The notes under the pieces were generated by a model. That model made no database searches. It was not told the origin of the DNA and worked only from the letters and a program-made list of their open reading frames with translations. This document shows positions 43,452 to 52,732 of a stretch of 64,000 nucleotides of DNA, one piece after another; within the stretch, counting starts at the first letter, position 1; the number at the start of each line of letters is the position of its first letter. Made by a program: the position numbers and the translations under genes. Source of the stretch: JACKAQ01 sp965227145 (GTDB taxonomy: Bacteria > Calditrichota > Calditrichia > RBG-13-44-9 > J075); assembly GCA_965227145.1 (NCBI GenBank), contig OZ245730.1, positions 4,836,001 through 4,900,000 of the forward strand, given 5' to 3'.

Positions 43452-43712
43452 TTAAACCAGTGGATCGATCTTGCCGGGATCTTCCAGATTTTTGGCTTTT
43501 TCCCAGGCATTCAGCAAGGCAGTCTGGTTCAGATTTGCCCATTCAACGGTCAGCCCCAACGCACGGGCAGGCAATTTGCCGTATAACACAGCAAGTGTAT
43601 TCAGATCAATTAAGGCCTCATGTTCACCATAATATGCGTGAAAATGCGGTGGTGCATGATCGTCAAAATACATCCGAATAATGATGCCATAAAAGCGGCT
43701 GATTTCAGGCAT
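43452..43712 (-). CDS. DUF4160 protein
   Basis: 86 aa. The pattern PEISRFYGIIIRMYFDDHAP followed by PHFHAYYGEHEALIDLN and the helical WANLNQTALLNAWEKA tail is DUF4160. The start overlaps the upstream DUF2442 gene by 8 bases, so the two are translationally coupled. DUF4160-DUF2442 pairs are common in accessory regions and have been suggested to be toxin-antitoxin-like. I see no catalytic signature. Confidence 0.85.
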   Translation of the reverse strand: MPEISRFYGIIIRMYFDDHAPPHFHAYYGEHEALIDLNTLAVLYGKLPARALGLTVEWANLNQTALLNAWEKAKNLEDPGKIDPLV

Positions 43713-43989
43713 TTACCGACTCTTTTGAAAACTGTTGAAACAAATCTTCCGGTTTCTGGCCGGTTAATTTCAGGTAAAGCGCATCTGCACAAAGCTCTAC
43801 TTCATCTGTCCAGCGTAATTCACCAAATTCACCGATAGAAACATTCGCAAAAACGGCGCTATCATCCCATATGTTGAATACGCCTTTTTTGGCGTAGCTG
43901 CTCAAATCAATTTCGCCAGACACACCATCCGCATATTTCAACCAAATGACGAAATGTTTTTTTACTTTCACATCTACAATTTTTTTCAT
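43705..43989 (-). CDS. DUF2442 protein
   Basis: 94 aa. VDVKVKKHFVIWLKYADG, EIDLSSYAKKGVFNIWDD and GELRWTDEVELCADALYLKL are the DUF2442 hallmarks. A good ribosome binding site (GAGG, 7 bases upstream) supports the ATG at 43989. It overlaps the DUF4160 gene by 8 bases. Similar small proteins act as antitoxin-like or DNA-binding partners in some families; the function is unproven here. Confidence 0.87.
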   Translation of the reverse strand: MKKIVDVKVKKHFVIWLKYADGVSGEIDLSSYAKKGVFNIWDDSAVFANVSIGEFGELRWTDEVELCADALYLKLTGQKPEDLFQQFSKESVNA

Positions 43990-44074
43990 AACACAACCTC
44001 ATATTTAATAACACTTTGAATATAGGTATATTTTTACTGGAAGTCAGACTATTTGCTGTGATTGGCGAATCAAC

Positions 44075-45136
44075 TTACTGCCAGCGACCGCGATTTTCCG
44101 CATACATTTCCCGCAAAATACCGTCAACATCATATTTGAAATCCCAATCAGGAAAGTGGCTGCGGAATTTTTGCACGCTGCCGATCCACCAAATGTGGTC
44201 GCCAATCCGGTTGGTTTCGCTATACGTCCAGTTCAGTTCGCGGCCGGTAATTTTTTGGCATACATCGATAGCTTCCAACATGGAGCAATTGCTGTGGCGA
44301 CTGCCGCCAACGTTGTAAACTTCCGCCACACGCGGCGATTGAAAAAAGTGGAAAAACGCATTCACCAGATCGAAGCTGTGAATATTATCGCGCACCTGTT
44401 TGCCTTTGTAACCGAACACCGTGTATGGCTGACCAGTCATTGTGCATTTCATTAAATATGCCAAAAAACCGTGCAATTGGGTGCCGGAATGGCTCGGTCC
44501 GGTGAGGCAGCCGCCCCGGAAAATGGCGGTTTTCATATCGAAATAGCGACCGTATTCCTGAACCAGCACATCCGCCGCCACTTTCGATGCGCCAAACAGC
44601 GAGTGTTTGGTTTGGTCGATGCTCATATCTTCTGTAATGCCGGAAAAATACGGGTGATTTTCAGCAATTTCCCAACGTTTTTCCAGCTCCACCAGCGGCA
44701 GGCGATTGGGTGTATCGCCATAAACTTTGTTGGTGGAACAGAAAATGAAAACGGCATCCGGCACGATTTGGCGGGTGTGTTCCAGCAAATTCAGGGTGCC
44801 GTTGGCGTTCACCGTGAAATCCGTGAACGGGTCCTGCGCTGCCCAATCGTGCGACGGCTGCGCCGCGGTGTGAATGATCAATTTGAGATCGCTGCGATAT
44901 TTGTTGAAAATGTCGCCGATCGCTGCTTCATCGCGGATATCCGCGTCAAAATGGGTGTAATTTTTAAGATTCGATTTGAGTCGCTCAACATTCCAACGGG
45001 TGGAGGCTTCGTCGCCAAAAAAGAATTTTCGCATATCGTTGTCAATCCCGACAACCGAAAAACCTAACTCGTGGAAAAACTTCACCGATTCCGACCCGAT
45101 CAAACCGCCGGAACCTGTTACCAAAACCACGCTCAT
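44075..45136 (-). CDS. SDR sugar-nucleotide epimerase/dehydratase (CDP-tyvelose 2-epimerase-like)
   Basis: 353 aa from the ATG at 45136 (MSVVLVTGSGGLIG), chosen over 45157 because AGGGG sits about 10 bases upstream. The NAD loop is TGSGGLIGSE. FIFCSTNKVYGDTPN is typical of the CDP-paratose/tyvelose epimerase branch. The YxxxK pair reads FGASK, with Phe where most SDRs have Tyr, as I recall for close relatives of this branch. The enzyme modifies a nucleotide sugar for surface polysaccharide. Other sugar genes nearby (GT2 at 42645 and 45337) fit. Confidence 0.85.
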   Translation of the reverse strand: MSVVLVTGSGGLIGSESVKFFHELGFSVVGIDNDMRKFFFGDEASTRWNVERLKSNLKNYTHFDADIRDEAAIGDIFNKYRSDLKLIIHTAAQPSHDWAAQDPFTDFTVNANGTLNLLEHTRQIVPDAVFIFCSTNKVYGDTPNRLPLVELEKRWEIAENHPYFSGITEDMSIDQTKHSLFGASKVAADVLVQEYGRYFDMKTAIFRGGCLTGPSHSGTQLHGFLAYLMKCTMTGQPYTVFGYKGKQVRDNIHSFDLVNAFFHFFQSPRVAEVYNVGGSRHSNCSMLEAIDVCQKITGRELNWTYSETNRIGDHIWWIGSVQKFRSHFPDWDFKYDVDGILREMYAENRGRWQ

Positions 45137-45336
45137 CTGCAATATCCCCTTTTGCAATTTTTAGTGAAAAGACAGCCTGAATCATAACAAATTTTGCCCC
45201 CAAATGCAAAAGGGAATGTGTCAACTATTCCGGTGTGGTGCCGATGATTTTTTTGAATGCAACTATATTTTAATTGACGATTTTTCCGGGATTCTAATTT
45301 CCCGGAAAAATTATTGTTTAGAAAAAGGATTTTAAT

Positions 45337-46356
45337 ATGAGCAAAAACAACATCTTAATTTCACTCTGCATGATTGTTAAAAATGAAGCAGTAAATTTGC
45401 CGCGTTGCCTCGACAGCATCAAAAATCTGGTGGATGAAATGATTGTTGTGGACACCGGATCGAGCGACGGAACGCAGGATATCGCCAAAAATTTTGGCGC
45501 AACAGTGTTCGCAGAACCGTGGCAGGATGATTTTTCCGCAGCCAAAAATGCGGCAATTTCCCGCGCAAACGGGCAATGGATTTTGGTGCTGGATGCCGAT
45601 GAAGAATTGCTGAATCCGGATGAAATTGCCCAACAATTGCGCCAGCAATTGAGCGAAACCGGCGCAGATGCGTTCCGGTTACCGGTGCGCAACCGGATGC
45701 CAGCCGGCGATTTGATGCAGGTTCAGGAATTTTTTCTGACGCGGTTGTTCCGCAATCGTCCGGAATTTCGCTACGAAGGGCGCATTCACGAACAAATTCG
45801 TCCGGCGATTGAGCGCAACGGCGGCAAAATTGAAACCGCCGAGGTTACCATTTTGCATCACGGCTACGTCCAAACAGATGTTCAGGGCGGGCAAAACCGG
45901 CTGCAACGAAATATTCAATTGTTGGAAAGCGCCGTAAAATCTGATCCGCTAAATGCTTATTTAAACTACCACTTAGGAGCAAGCTTCAAAGATAAGGGCA
46001 ATTTTCAGGCTGCCGAAAAACATTTGCAAATCGCGCTGGAAAACGGCGATGCGCTGACGGCGGAAATCCGGGAAAAACTGTTTGCCAAACTATCCCAAAT
46101 TGCGCTGGCAAACAATGATTATCGCAGCGCTGCGGCATTTGCCGGCGAATGTTTAGCGATCAGCCCGGACAATCTGATCGGGCTGTACAGCGGTTCGCTC
46201 GCGCTCATTTACACCGGCAACTTCGCGGACGCACTGGACGGTTTTCAGGCAATTGCCGGACATCCGAACGCAAATCCGGCGGAGCTGCCTCAAATTCAGC
46301 AAATCATCCAATTCTGCCAGCAGAAATTGGGCACCGCAACCTATTCACATTCATAG
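45337..46356 (+). CDS. GT2 glycosyltransferase with C-terminal TPR repeats
   Basis: 339 aa, cytoplasmic. Residues 1-150 are a GT-A domain (LCMIVKNEAVNLPRCLDSI, VVDTGSSDGTQDIA, VLDADEELL, FEGRIHEQI-like YEGRIHEQI). Residues 180-330 are TPR-like helices (NAYLNYHLGASFKDKGNF, AAFAGECLAISPDNLIGLYS). This SunS-like/TPR-GT2 architecture is common and modifies unknown acceptors. AAAGGA lies 8 bases before the ATG. It is followed 16 bases later by the debranching-enzyme gene. Confidence 0.88.
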   Translation: MSKNNILISLCMIVKNEAVNLPRCLDSIKNLVDEMIVVDTGSSDGTQDIAKNFGATVFAEPWQDDFSAAKNAAISRANGQWILVLDADEELLNPDEIAQQLRQQLSETGADAFRLPVRNRMPAGDLMQVQEFFLTRLFRNRPEFRYEGRIHEQIRPAIERNGGKIETAEVTILHHGYVQTDVQGGQNRLQRNIQLLESAVKSDPLNAYLNYHLGASFKDKGNFQAAEKHLQIALENGDALTAEIREKLFAKLSQIALANNDYRSAAAFAGECLAISPDNLIGLYSGSLALIYTGNFADALDGFQAIAGHPNANPAELPQIQQIIQFCQQKLGTATYSHS

Positions 46357-46371
46357 CAAAGTTTATCTAAA

Positions 46372-48567
46372 ATGGATTTATTTGATCAAAAAACCGTATA
46401 TTCCCCACTTCAGAATTCGACAACAACAGGGGAAGAAATGCCGACGACTCACGACATCCAGAGCCGTTTATTTAAGGTAATCAACGATAATTTTGACGTT
46501 TCCCGGGGTGCGCCGCTGCCGCTGGGCGTGTCTATCAAACGCGACGGAATTAATTTTTCCGTTTTCTCCAAACATGCCACTTCCGTGCAATTGGTGCTAT
46601 ATACGCAGGGTGAACACGATCCGCTGATCGAGCTGCGCCTGGACCCGCGATACAACAAAACCGGCGATGTTTGGCATATTTTTATTCGCGGGATTGATCC
46701 GGGAATCCGCTATGCTTACCGGATGGATCGCCAGCCGAATACGGCACCGCACATCCATTATTTTAATCCGGCGATTGTGTTGCTGGACCCGTACGCGAAA
46801 GCGTTTTCCGGATCGCCGCAATGGGGGCAGTTGCACAATCGGCGCGGTCAAAAAGTAGTTTCGCAAAAAAACACCCGGCGCTGCCTGGTGGTGGATGACG
46901 ACGGCTTCGATTGGGGATTTGATCAACCGCTCAACACACCGCTGGCAGATTCGGTTATTTACGAAATGCACGTTCGCGGATTCACCCAACATCACAGCGC
47001 CGCAGCGCAATATCCCGGCACTTTTCGCGGGGTGATCGAAAAAATTCCGTATCTGAAAAAACTGGGCATTACCGCGGTGGAGTTGTTGCCCATCAACGAA
47101 TTTGAGGAGGGCGAAGGCGATCGTTACAATCCCCAAACCGGGCAACGGCTGCTCAATTTTTGGGGATATAATTCGATCGGATTTTTCGCGCCGAAAGCCT
47201 CGTATGCGCACAACAACCAAAACGACGGACCGGTTCGCGAATTTAAGGAAATGGTAAAAGCGCTGCACGAAGCGGGTATCGAGGTTATTCTCGATATCGT
47301 TTTCAACCACACCGCCGAAGGTCAGGCGGATGGGCCAACCTACAATTTCCGGGGATTGGACAACGGGATTTATTACATCATCGATCCGGTTACCGGGGAA
47401 TATCACAACTATTCCGGCTGCGGAAATACGATGAACTGCAACCATCCGGTGGTGCGCGATCTGATTATCGATTGCCTGCACTATTGGGTCACAGAAATGC
47501 ATGTGGACGGATTCCGGTTCGATCTCGCATCGATTTTGGGACGCGGGCAAGATGGCAGCGTGCTGGCGAATCCGCCGCTGATCGAACGCATCGCGGGCGA
47601 TCCGATTTTGGCAAATACCAAGCTCATCGCCGAAGCGTGGGATGCCGCCGGGCTGTATCAGGTTGGCGAATTTCCCGCATGGGGAAGATGGGCGGAGTGG
47701 AACGGCAAATATCGCGATGACATCCGTCGTTTCGTAAAAAGCGACACCGGGATGGTTCCCGCGCTGGCCGCACGGCTGGCCGGCAGCGAGGATTTATATG
47801 AAGATGACGGGCGCGAACCGTTTCACAGCATCAATTTCATCACCAGTCATGACGGGTTTACATTGCGCGATTTGGTGACTTACAACGACAAACACAATCT
47901 CGCCAACGGCGAAAACAATCGCGACGGAACGAACGACAACTACAGTTGGAATTGTGGCACCGAGGGACCAACTGACGATGACGCCATCAGAAAGTTACGC
48001 CTGCGGCAGATGAAAAATATGGCTGCGCTGCTGATGCTTTCCCACGGCGTGCCAATGATGCTCGCCGGCGACGAACTCGGGCGAACCCAGCACGGGAACA
48101 ACAACGCCTATTGTCAGGATAACGAAATCGGTTGGATGGATTGGCAACGCAACCACGATTCCGGCGATTTATTGCGTTTTTTTCAACAGCTGATTCATAT
48201 CCGGAAGGAGCACCCGAACCTGCGCCGCGCCAGTTACGACCGCGCCCACGGTGCCGCTTCGCCGATGATTACATGGCATGGCACAAAACTGAATCAGCCG
48301 GACTGGTCCGCCGGATCACGTTCGTTGGGGATGCATTTGCATAGCAATCCGGCGGATTTTGATATGTATCTCATCGCCAATTCTTTTTGGGATTCGCTCA
48401 GTTTTGAGCTGCCCGGAACGCGGGTCGGACGCGAATGGCACCGCGCGCTGGACACCAGCTTGGCATCCCCGGAGGATATTTTGCCCATCGGGAAAGAAGA
48501 AATTTTGCAGAATCAAAAAATTTATACGGTTGGTGAACGTTCGGTAGTGCTGTTGATTTCGAAATAA
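46372..48567 (+). CDS. glgX: GlgX-type glycogen debranching enzyme (GH13)
   Basis: 731 aa from 46372, or 709 aa from the ATG at 46438. The latter has GGGGAAG just upstream and is probably the true start. A CBM48 domain (PLPLGVSIKRDGINFSVFSK) precedes the GH13 barrel. The catalytic Asp is in VDGFRFDLAS, the acid/base Glu in LIAEAWDAAG and the third Asp in ITSHDGFTLRDLV. The segment DKHNLANGENNRDG is typical of isoamylase/GlgX. It hydrolyses alpha-1,6 branches of glycogen in the cytoplasm. Confidence 0.93.
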   Translation: MDLFDQKTVYSPLQNSTTTGEEMPTTHDIQSRLFKVINDNFDVSRGAPLPLGVSIKRDGINFSVFSKHATSVQLVLYTQGEHDPLIELRLDPRYNKTGDVWHIFIRGIDPGIRYAYRMDRQPNTAPHIHYFNPAIVLLDPYAKAFSGSPQWGQLHNRRGQKVVSQKNTRRCLVVDDDGFDWGFDQPLNTPLADSVIYEMHVRGFTQHHSAAAQYPGTFRGVIEKIPYLKKLGITAVELLPINEFEEGEGDRYNPQTGQRLLNFWGYNSIGFFAPKASYAHNNQNDGPVREFKEMVKALHEAGIEVILDIVFNHTAEGQADGPTYNFRGLDNGIYYIIDPVTGEYHNYSGCGNTMNCNHPVVRDLIIDCLHYWVTEMHVDGFRFDLASILGRGQDGSVLANPPLIERIAGDPILANTKLIAEAWDAAGLYQVGEFPAWGRWAEWNGKYRDDIRRFVKSDTGMVPALAARLAGSEDLYEDDGREPFHSINFITSHDGFTLRDLVTYNDKHNLANGENNRDGTNDNYSWNCGTEGPTDDDAIRKLRLRQMKNMAALLMLSHGVPMMLAGDELGRTQHGNNNAYCQDNEIGWMDWQRNHDSGDLLRFFQQLIHIRKEHPNLRRASYDRAHGAASPMITWHGTKLNQPDWSAGSRSLGMHLHSNPADFDMYLIANSFWDSLSFELPGTRVGREWHRALDTSLASPEDILPIGKEEILQNQKIYTVGERSVVLLISK

Positions 48568-48571
48568 ATCA

Positions 48572-49006
48572 TCAGCTGTTGGCAAGCGCCGCGCAGGGTT
48601 TGCACAGCCCTTCGGCAACCATCGACAGCGAATCCAGCTGATAGCCTTCCGGTAAATCCACTTCCGGAATTTTGATCAGCGGGAGGCAAAATGTGTGTCC
48701 GCAACGGCGGCACTGGAAATGCAAATGCTGATCGTTGTGCTGATGTGCGGAACAATCCTCCGGATGACAAAGTGCATATTTTGTCACCGGAGAATCATCA
48801 ACAATTTTATGGATAAGTCCATTATTTTCAAATGTTTCCAACGTCCTGTAAATCGTAACCCTATCACAATTCACGCCCAATTCACGCTCCAAATCCGCAT
48901 GGCTCATCGCATAATTATTCTGCTGAAATGCGCTTAAAATCGCCAGCCGTTTTTCGGTCGGACGAATCTGATGGGTTCGCAAGGTTTTTACGGTCAGTGG
49001 ATTCAT
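48572..49006 (-). CDS. Fur-family metalloregulator (Zur-like)
   Basis: 144 aa from the ATG at 49006 (MNPLTVKTLRTHQIRPT). The upstream in-frame extension to 49045 is atypical. A winged helix (KRLAILSAFQQNNYAMSHADLERELG, VTIYRTLETF) is followed by the metal region: CHPEDCSAHQHNDQHLHFQC, then CRRCG and CKPC Cys pairs. The structural zinc site looks complete. The divergent MerC-like gene and two identical-design palindromes between them suggest that it controls both. Zinc is the most likely signal; iron is less likely. Confidence 0.88.
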   Translation of the reverse strand: MNPLTVKTLRTHQIRPTEKRLAILSAFQQNNYAMSHADLERELGVNCDRVTIYRTLETFENNGLIHKIVDDSPVTKYALCHPEDCSAHQHNDQHLHFQCRRCGHTFCLPLIKIPEVDLPEGYQLDSLSMVAEGLCKPCAALANS

Positions 49007-49131
49007 TTTGCCAATCACATGTTTAATCAAACAAATCAGCGTCAACCGAAAGCGGTTGAGCTTTATTTAACGGTAAATTTTATCCATTGTTCGTTGATTA
49101 GGCAAGCGAAAAACGAATATCCAACTTTTTT

Positions 49132-49148
49132 TTGCAACTTTGTTGCAA
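49132..49148. promoter_or_regulatory. Candidate Fur-family operator, site 1
   Basis: TTGCAACTTTGTTGCAA is a perfect 7-3-7 palindrome between the divergent regulator and MerC-like genes. It has the same arms as site 2 at 49171, with centres 39 bases apart. Autoregulation of the regulator is likely from its position. Confidence 0.7.
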
Positions 49149-49170
49149 TTTAAATTTTGAAAACCTATAT

Positions 49171-49187
49171 TTGCAACCCTGTTGCAA
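49171..49187. promoter_or_regulatory. Candidate Fur-family operator, site 2
   Basis: TTGCAACCCTGTTGCAA has arms identical to site 1 and only a different 3-base centre. Its right arm contains TTGCAA (49182-49187), a plausible -35 for the MerC-like gene, with TTTACA about 17 bases downstream. Binding here would repress transcription. Confidence 0.7.
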
Positions 49188-49231
49188 AAACAGACGTAAG
49201 ATCGTTTACATTTAATCGAGGGCATTAACCT

Positions 49232-49648
49232 GTGGGAACATTCGTTTTGAAAATTGCGGATCGTTATAATTTAGATAAATTGGGAATTTCGGCTTCCCTG
49301 CTGTGTGCCATTCACTGTGCGCTGGTGCCGGTAATTTTGCCGTTGATGAGCGCCGTCGGGCTCGGTTTTTTGTGGTCACACGAATTTGAATTTTTTATGA
49401 TTGCGCTGGCATTTGTGGTGGGAATTTGGGCGTTGAGCCACGGCTATCGTCACGCACACCGCAAGCTGTTGCCGTTTGTGCTGTTTACGATTGGTATTGG
49501 CATTATTTTCCTGAGCAAATTAATTTTTCACCATGAATACGAATTTATTATTCTGCCAATCGGCGCGATTTTTATTGTAATTGCCCATTGGCGAAACTGG
49601 AAAATGCACACACACTGCCCCGCCGCAGAGCATTCGCACGATCACTAA
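49232..49648 (+). CDS. MerC-like membrane protein
   Basis: 138 aa starting with GTG; GAGGG lies 9 bases upstream. Four hydrophobic helices are visible. The metal pair is in helix 1 (LLCAIHCALVP, CxxxC with His). The C-terminus is His-rich (WKMHTHCPAAEHSHDH). MerC proteins import mercury in mer operons, but here there are no other mer genes. Divergent pairing with a Fur-family regulator points to a metal-uptake role, most likely zinc. Confidence 0.87.
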   Translation: MGTFVLKIADRYNLDKLGISASLLCAIHCALVPVILPLMSAVGLGFLWSHEFEFFMIALAFVVGIWALSHGYRHAHRKLLPFVLFTIGIGIIFLSKLIFHHEYEFIILPIGAIFIVIAHWRNWKMHTHCPAAEHSHDH

Positions 49649-49683
49649 GTCAATAAATTGCAGCGACTTACAAACCGTTTTAT

Positions 49684-50610
49684 TTACTCACCGATCTCAT
49701 TTCCCAATTGAACAGCACGCACGATTGCCGCTGCAACCATTTGCGCGGCAACTTCGCCAACGATGCTCACATCCGCCGCCAATTCGCCGGTGCTGAGGGC
49801 AAAAACCACGTCGCCATCGTGCATCGTGTGCGCCGGACGCGTAGAACGGGCGATGCCGTTTTGGGCCATCTGGGCTATTTTGTTGATTTCTTCTTTGGTG
49901 AATTTCGCATTGGTTGCAACGACTGCAAGCGTGGTGTTTGTACCGTCCGCTTCCGTCGGGAAGCCGCCGCGAATCACCGTGTGCAGCGTGTTGGCAAAAC
50001 CGCTGCCATCGGGATTTCGCACACCTGCGACAATTTGTCCGTTCGCCGGATCGATCACATCGCCGAGCGCGTTCGCCACGGCAATAGCACCCACCCGGAT
50101 GCCACCGGGCAACTCCGTCGCGACACTGGCGATACCGCCATTCATCGCAAATTCGCGTCCCATAATTTTCCCGACCATTGCGCCACGTCCAACACCAATC
50201 CGACCTTCCGCAAATTTTTTCCCGGCATTTGCGCAAGCATCGTAGCCCATCGCAACGCTGGGAAAATCGGTACTTCGTTCTTTCGTCAAATCAAAAATAA
50301 TCGCTGCGGGAATGATCGGCACGATGATCCCGCGAGCGTCGTATCCGATCGCGTTTTCCGCACACCACTTCATGGCGCCGTCTGCCGTTCGCAATCCAAA
50401 CGCGCTGCCGCCGCTGAGCATAATACCGTGGATTTTGCGCACCATAAATGTGGGGCGCAGCAATTCTGTTTCGCGGGTGCCGGGTGCGGAACCGCGTACA
50501 TCCACACCGGCGATTGCGCCTTCGCGACACAAAATCATGGTGCAACCGGTTGCTTCCGTGTCGTGCGTGCTGTGCCCGACTTCGATGCCGGGGATGTCGG
50601 TTATTTTCAT
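49684..50610 (-). CDS. P1-family (DmpA/BapA-like) peptidase
   Basis: 308 aa. The pattern is ITDIPGIEVGHST, GVDVRGSAPGTRETELL, MLSGGSAFGL and, before the presumed self-cleavage region, DGTNTTLAVVATNAKF. These match the P1 family of N-terminal-nucleophile aminopeptidases that self-process. No signal peptide is evident. It follows the sensor kinase by 13 bases and is probably cotranscribed with it. Substrate unknown; some members release N-terminal D- or beta-amino acids. Confidence 0.85.
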   Translation of the reverse strand: MKITDIPGIEVGHSTHDTEATGCTMILCREGAIAGVDVRGSAPGTRETELLRPTFMVRKIHGIMLSGGSAFGLRTADGAMKWCAENAIGYDARGIIVPIIPAAIIFDLTKERSTDFPSVAMGYDACANAGKKFAEGRIGVGRGAMVGKIMGREFAMNGGIASVATELPGGIRVGAIAVANALGDVIDPANGQIVAGVRNPDGSGFANTLHTVIRGGFPTEADGTNTTLAVVATNAKFTKEEINKIAQMAQNGIARSTRPAHTMHDGDVVFALSTGELAADVSIVGEVAAQMVAAAIVRAVQLGNEIGE

Positions 50611-50623
50611 AATTTTATTATTT

Positions 50624-52723
50624 TCAATTATTTACAGAACTCGTTTTCACTTCAGCCGTATCCGCGTTCGGCTGCCCGTTGCCGGATTCCGGCTGAAACG
50701 GCAGCCGGATGTTGAACACCGTGCCACGTCCCAAACGGCTGGTGGCATCGATGTGCCCGTTGTGCCGGTTGATGATTTGCTTCACGATCGCCAGTCCGAA
50801 TCCGCTGCCGCCCTCGTCTTTTCGCGTGGTAAAAAACGGGTCGAAAATGCGTTCGAGATATTCATTTTCGATGCCGACACCGTCATCTAAAATTTCCACA
50901 TGCACCCACGGATTCGGGTGTCGCCGGGAAATGGAGCGCAACGGTTTTGTGGTAATTTTGATCCGTCCCGCCGTATTCACGCGCATGGCGCGAACGCTGT
51001 TTTCGAACAAATTAGTGAACACGCGCCGCAACTGCCCAACGTCCAGCATCAGCTTTGGCAAATTCCGATCGAAATTTTTTTCAACGGTGATATGTTCGGG
51101 AATATCAACCATATCCAGGCTCATTTCGATGACCTGATTGATATCCACATGTTTTTGGGAAAGCTCCTGCGGTCGGGCGTAATTCAGCAAATCGTTGACC
51201 ATTTTTTCCATGTAAATGGCGTGTTTTTCCAATCGGGGATTGGGATTTTTCTTCATTTGCATTCGCGTGAGCGTGATGAACGAGCGGAAATCGTGCGCCA
51301 GTTGCGATGCAAACATGCCCAATCCGGCCATTTTTTGGGCCTGAAACATGCTTTCCAGCGTGCGAATTTTTTCCAGCGCAACCGCAGCCTGCGCGCTGAT
51401 CATGCGAAAAACCCGCAAATTTCGCCGGGAAACCGGCGGCAGCGCATTGTCCGAAAATCCGCCCACAAAAATAAAACCGATCAGCTCCGCTTTTGCCAGC
51501 ATCGGGATGGTCAGCAGCACACCAGCATCGCCGAGCGCTTTGTTCAGCGCGGTATCCAGCGGCAGCTCGGAGCGAACGATAATTTGCCGCTCGTGCTCCA
51601 ACCGGTCGATCACCAGCGACCTGCCGGGCTGAATCAATTGTTCAATGGATTCCGGGGAAAAACCTTCGATGTGCGATATTTCAAATGGCGTAATATCATC
51701 TTTTGCGACCAAAACCGCCACGTTATCCGTATGCAGATTTTCTTTGTAAAATTCAGCGAGAAACGCCCACAACTGCTGTTGGGTAACCAGTTTTCCCAAA
51801 TCGTCGGAAAAATTTTCGACATTTTGATCGAACATTTCCTCGTGTCCCACCGGCGCAGTTTGGAACAGCCGTTGCAAATATTCTATCATCAAATGACCGG
51901 CAGCCGTTGCGGTCAAAATAAACGGGATTGCCGAGAGGATAATCAAGATGGATCGAATGGGATGTTGCTGCAGAAAAAACAGCCCGACCAGCAACGAAGA
52001 AAACAGAAAAACAGGTATGACAAGCTCCTGTTTTTGCTCAACTTCCAGCAACTGAAACCGCACCAGACTGATGAGCAGCAACAGCATAATCGGCATCGCG
52101 GTGGAAAAGAAAAAAATATGCCCGAAGCTGAGCAACGGAATCACAAAAAAACCGGCCATCATAAAAACGCCCAACGGCAGCAAGCCGAATAAAATCCGTT
52201 CGATCTGGACGCGGGAAACCGGATCGCGCGCCCGTTGGAACCGTCGTCGGATTTCCCAAAAAACAAACCCGGAAATGGTTATAAAATATATGGTTAGCAG
52301 CGCAACAATAACTTCCGAAACCGGTAAAATAGCCGAACCGGATTGTTCCGGCAACACACCGCTGAGGCTCAGCAGCGCAAAAACAGCAGCGATAACCCCG
52401 AGCAAAAATTCCCGGCGGCGCCAGGTTGGCAGCGATTTGGCGGTTGTAAATCGCGATGACAAATCGTGCGCACCACCCAAAATGGCAAATGTCAACGCAA
52501 GATGTCCCCGGCTGAGCACCGTCTGGAATTCCGGGAAAACGCGGTTCAGCAGCAGCAAAACCAGCAACTGATCAATCATCAGCAGCACCGCAAACAGCGA
52601 TGTCAGTTGCAAAATGGGCAGTCGCTCTTTTTGCCGGAAGAGCAGCCAGAGCAGCACCACATTGCAACTGATCGAAAAAATCAGCGAAAAATTAACCAGG
52701 TTTTCCAGCATAATTAGCTTCAC
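50624..52723 (-). CDS. Membrane sensor histidine kinase with GAF domain
   Basis: 699 aa starting with GTG at 52723; the ATG at 52711 is also possible. Seven or eight membrane helices occupy the first 290 residues. A GAF-like domain follows (about 320-450, containing LLTIPMLAKAELIGFIFVGG). The H-box is SQLAHDFRSFITLTRMQ with His477, and the HATPase has NLFENSVRAM, LDDGVGIENE and GGSGFGLAIVKQII. The plan resembles PrsK-type exosortase-associated kinases, but no exosortase gene is nearby. No adjacent response regulator is present. Confidence 0.9.
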   Translation of the reverse strand: MKLIMLENLVNFSLIFSISCNVVLLWLLFRQKERLPILQLTSLFAVLLMIDQLLVLLLLNRVFPEFQTVLSRGHLALTFAILGGAHDLSSRFTTAKSLPTWRRREFLLGVIAAVFALLSLSGVLPEQSGSAILPVSEVIVALLTIYFITISGFVFWEIRRRFQRARDPVSRVQIERILFGLLPLGVFMMAGFFVIPLLSFGHIFFFSTAMPIMLLLLISLVRFQLLEVEQKQELVIPVFLFSSLLVGLFFLQQHPIRSILIILSAIPFILTATAAGHLMIEYLQRLFQTAPVGHEEMFDQNVENFSDDLGKLVTQQQLWAFLAEFYKENLHTDNVAVLVAKDDITPFEISHIEGFSPESIEQLIQPGRSLVIDRLEHERQIIVRSELPLDTALNKALGDAGVLLTIPMLAKAELIGFIFVGGFSDNALPPVSRRNLRVFRMISAQAAVALEKIRTLESMFQAQKMAGLGMFASQLAHDFRSFITLTRMQMKKNPNPRLEKHAIYMEKMVNDLLNYARPQELSQKHVDINQVIEMSLDMVDIPEHITVEKNFDRNLPKLMLDVGQLRRVFTNLFENSVRAMRVNTAGRIKITTKPLRSISRRHPNPWVHVEILDDGVGIENEYLERIFDPFFTTRKDEGGSGFGLAIVKQIINRHNGHIDATSRLGRGTVFNIRLPFQPESGNGQPNADTAEVKTSSVNN

Positions 52724-52732
52724 TAAATCCAG

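Noticed and set aside
50900..52192. A 430-codon rightward frame opposite the GAF sensor kinase
   Set aside because: The opposite strand has complete kinase motifs; this frame is Gln/His/Arg-rich shadow sequence.
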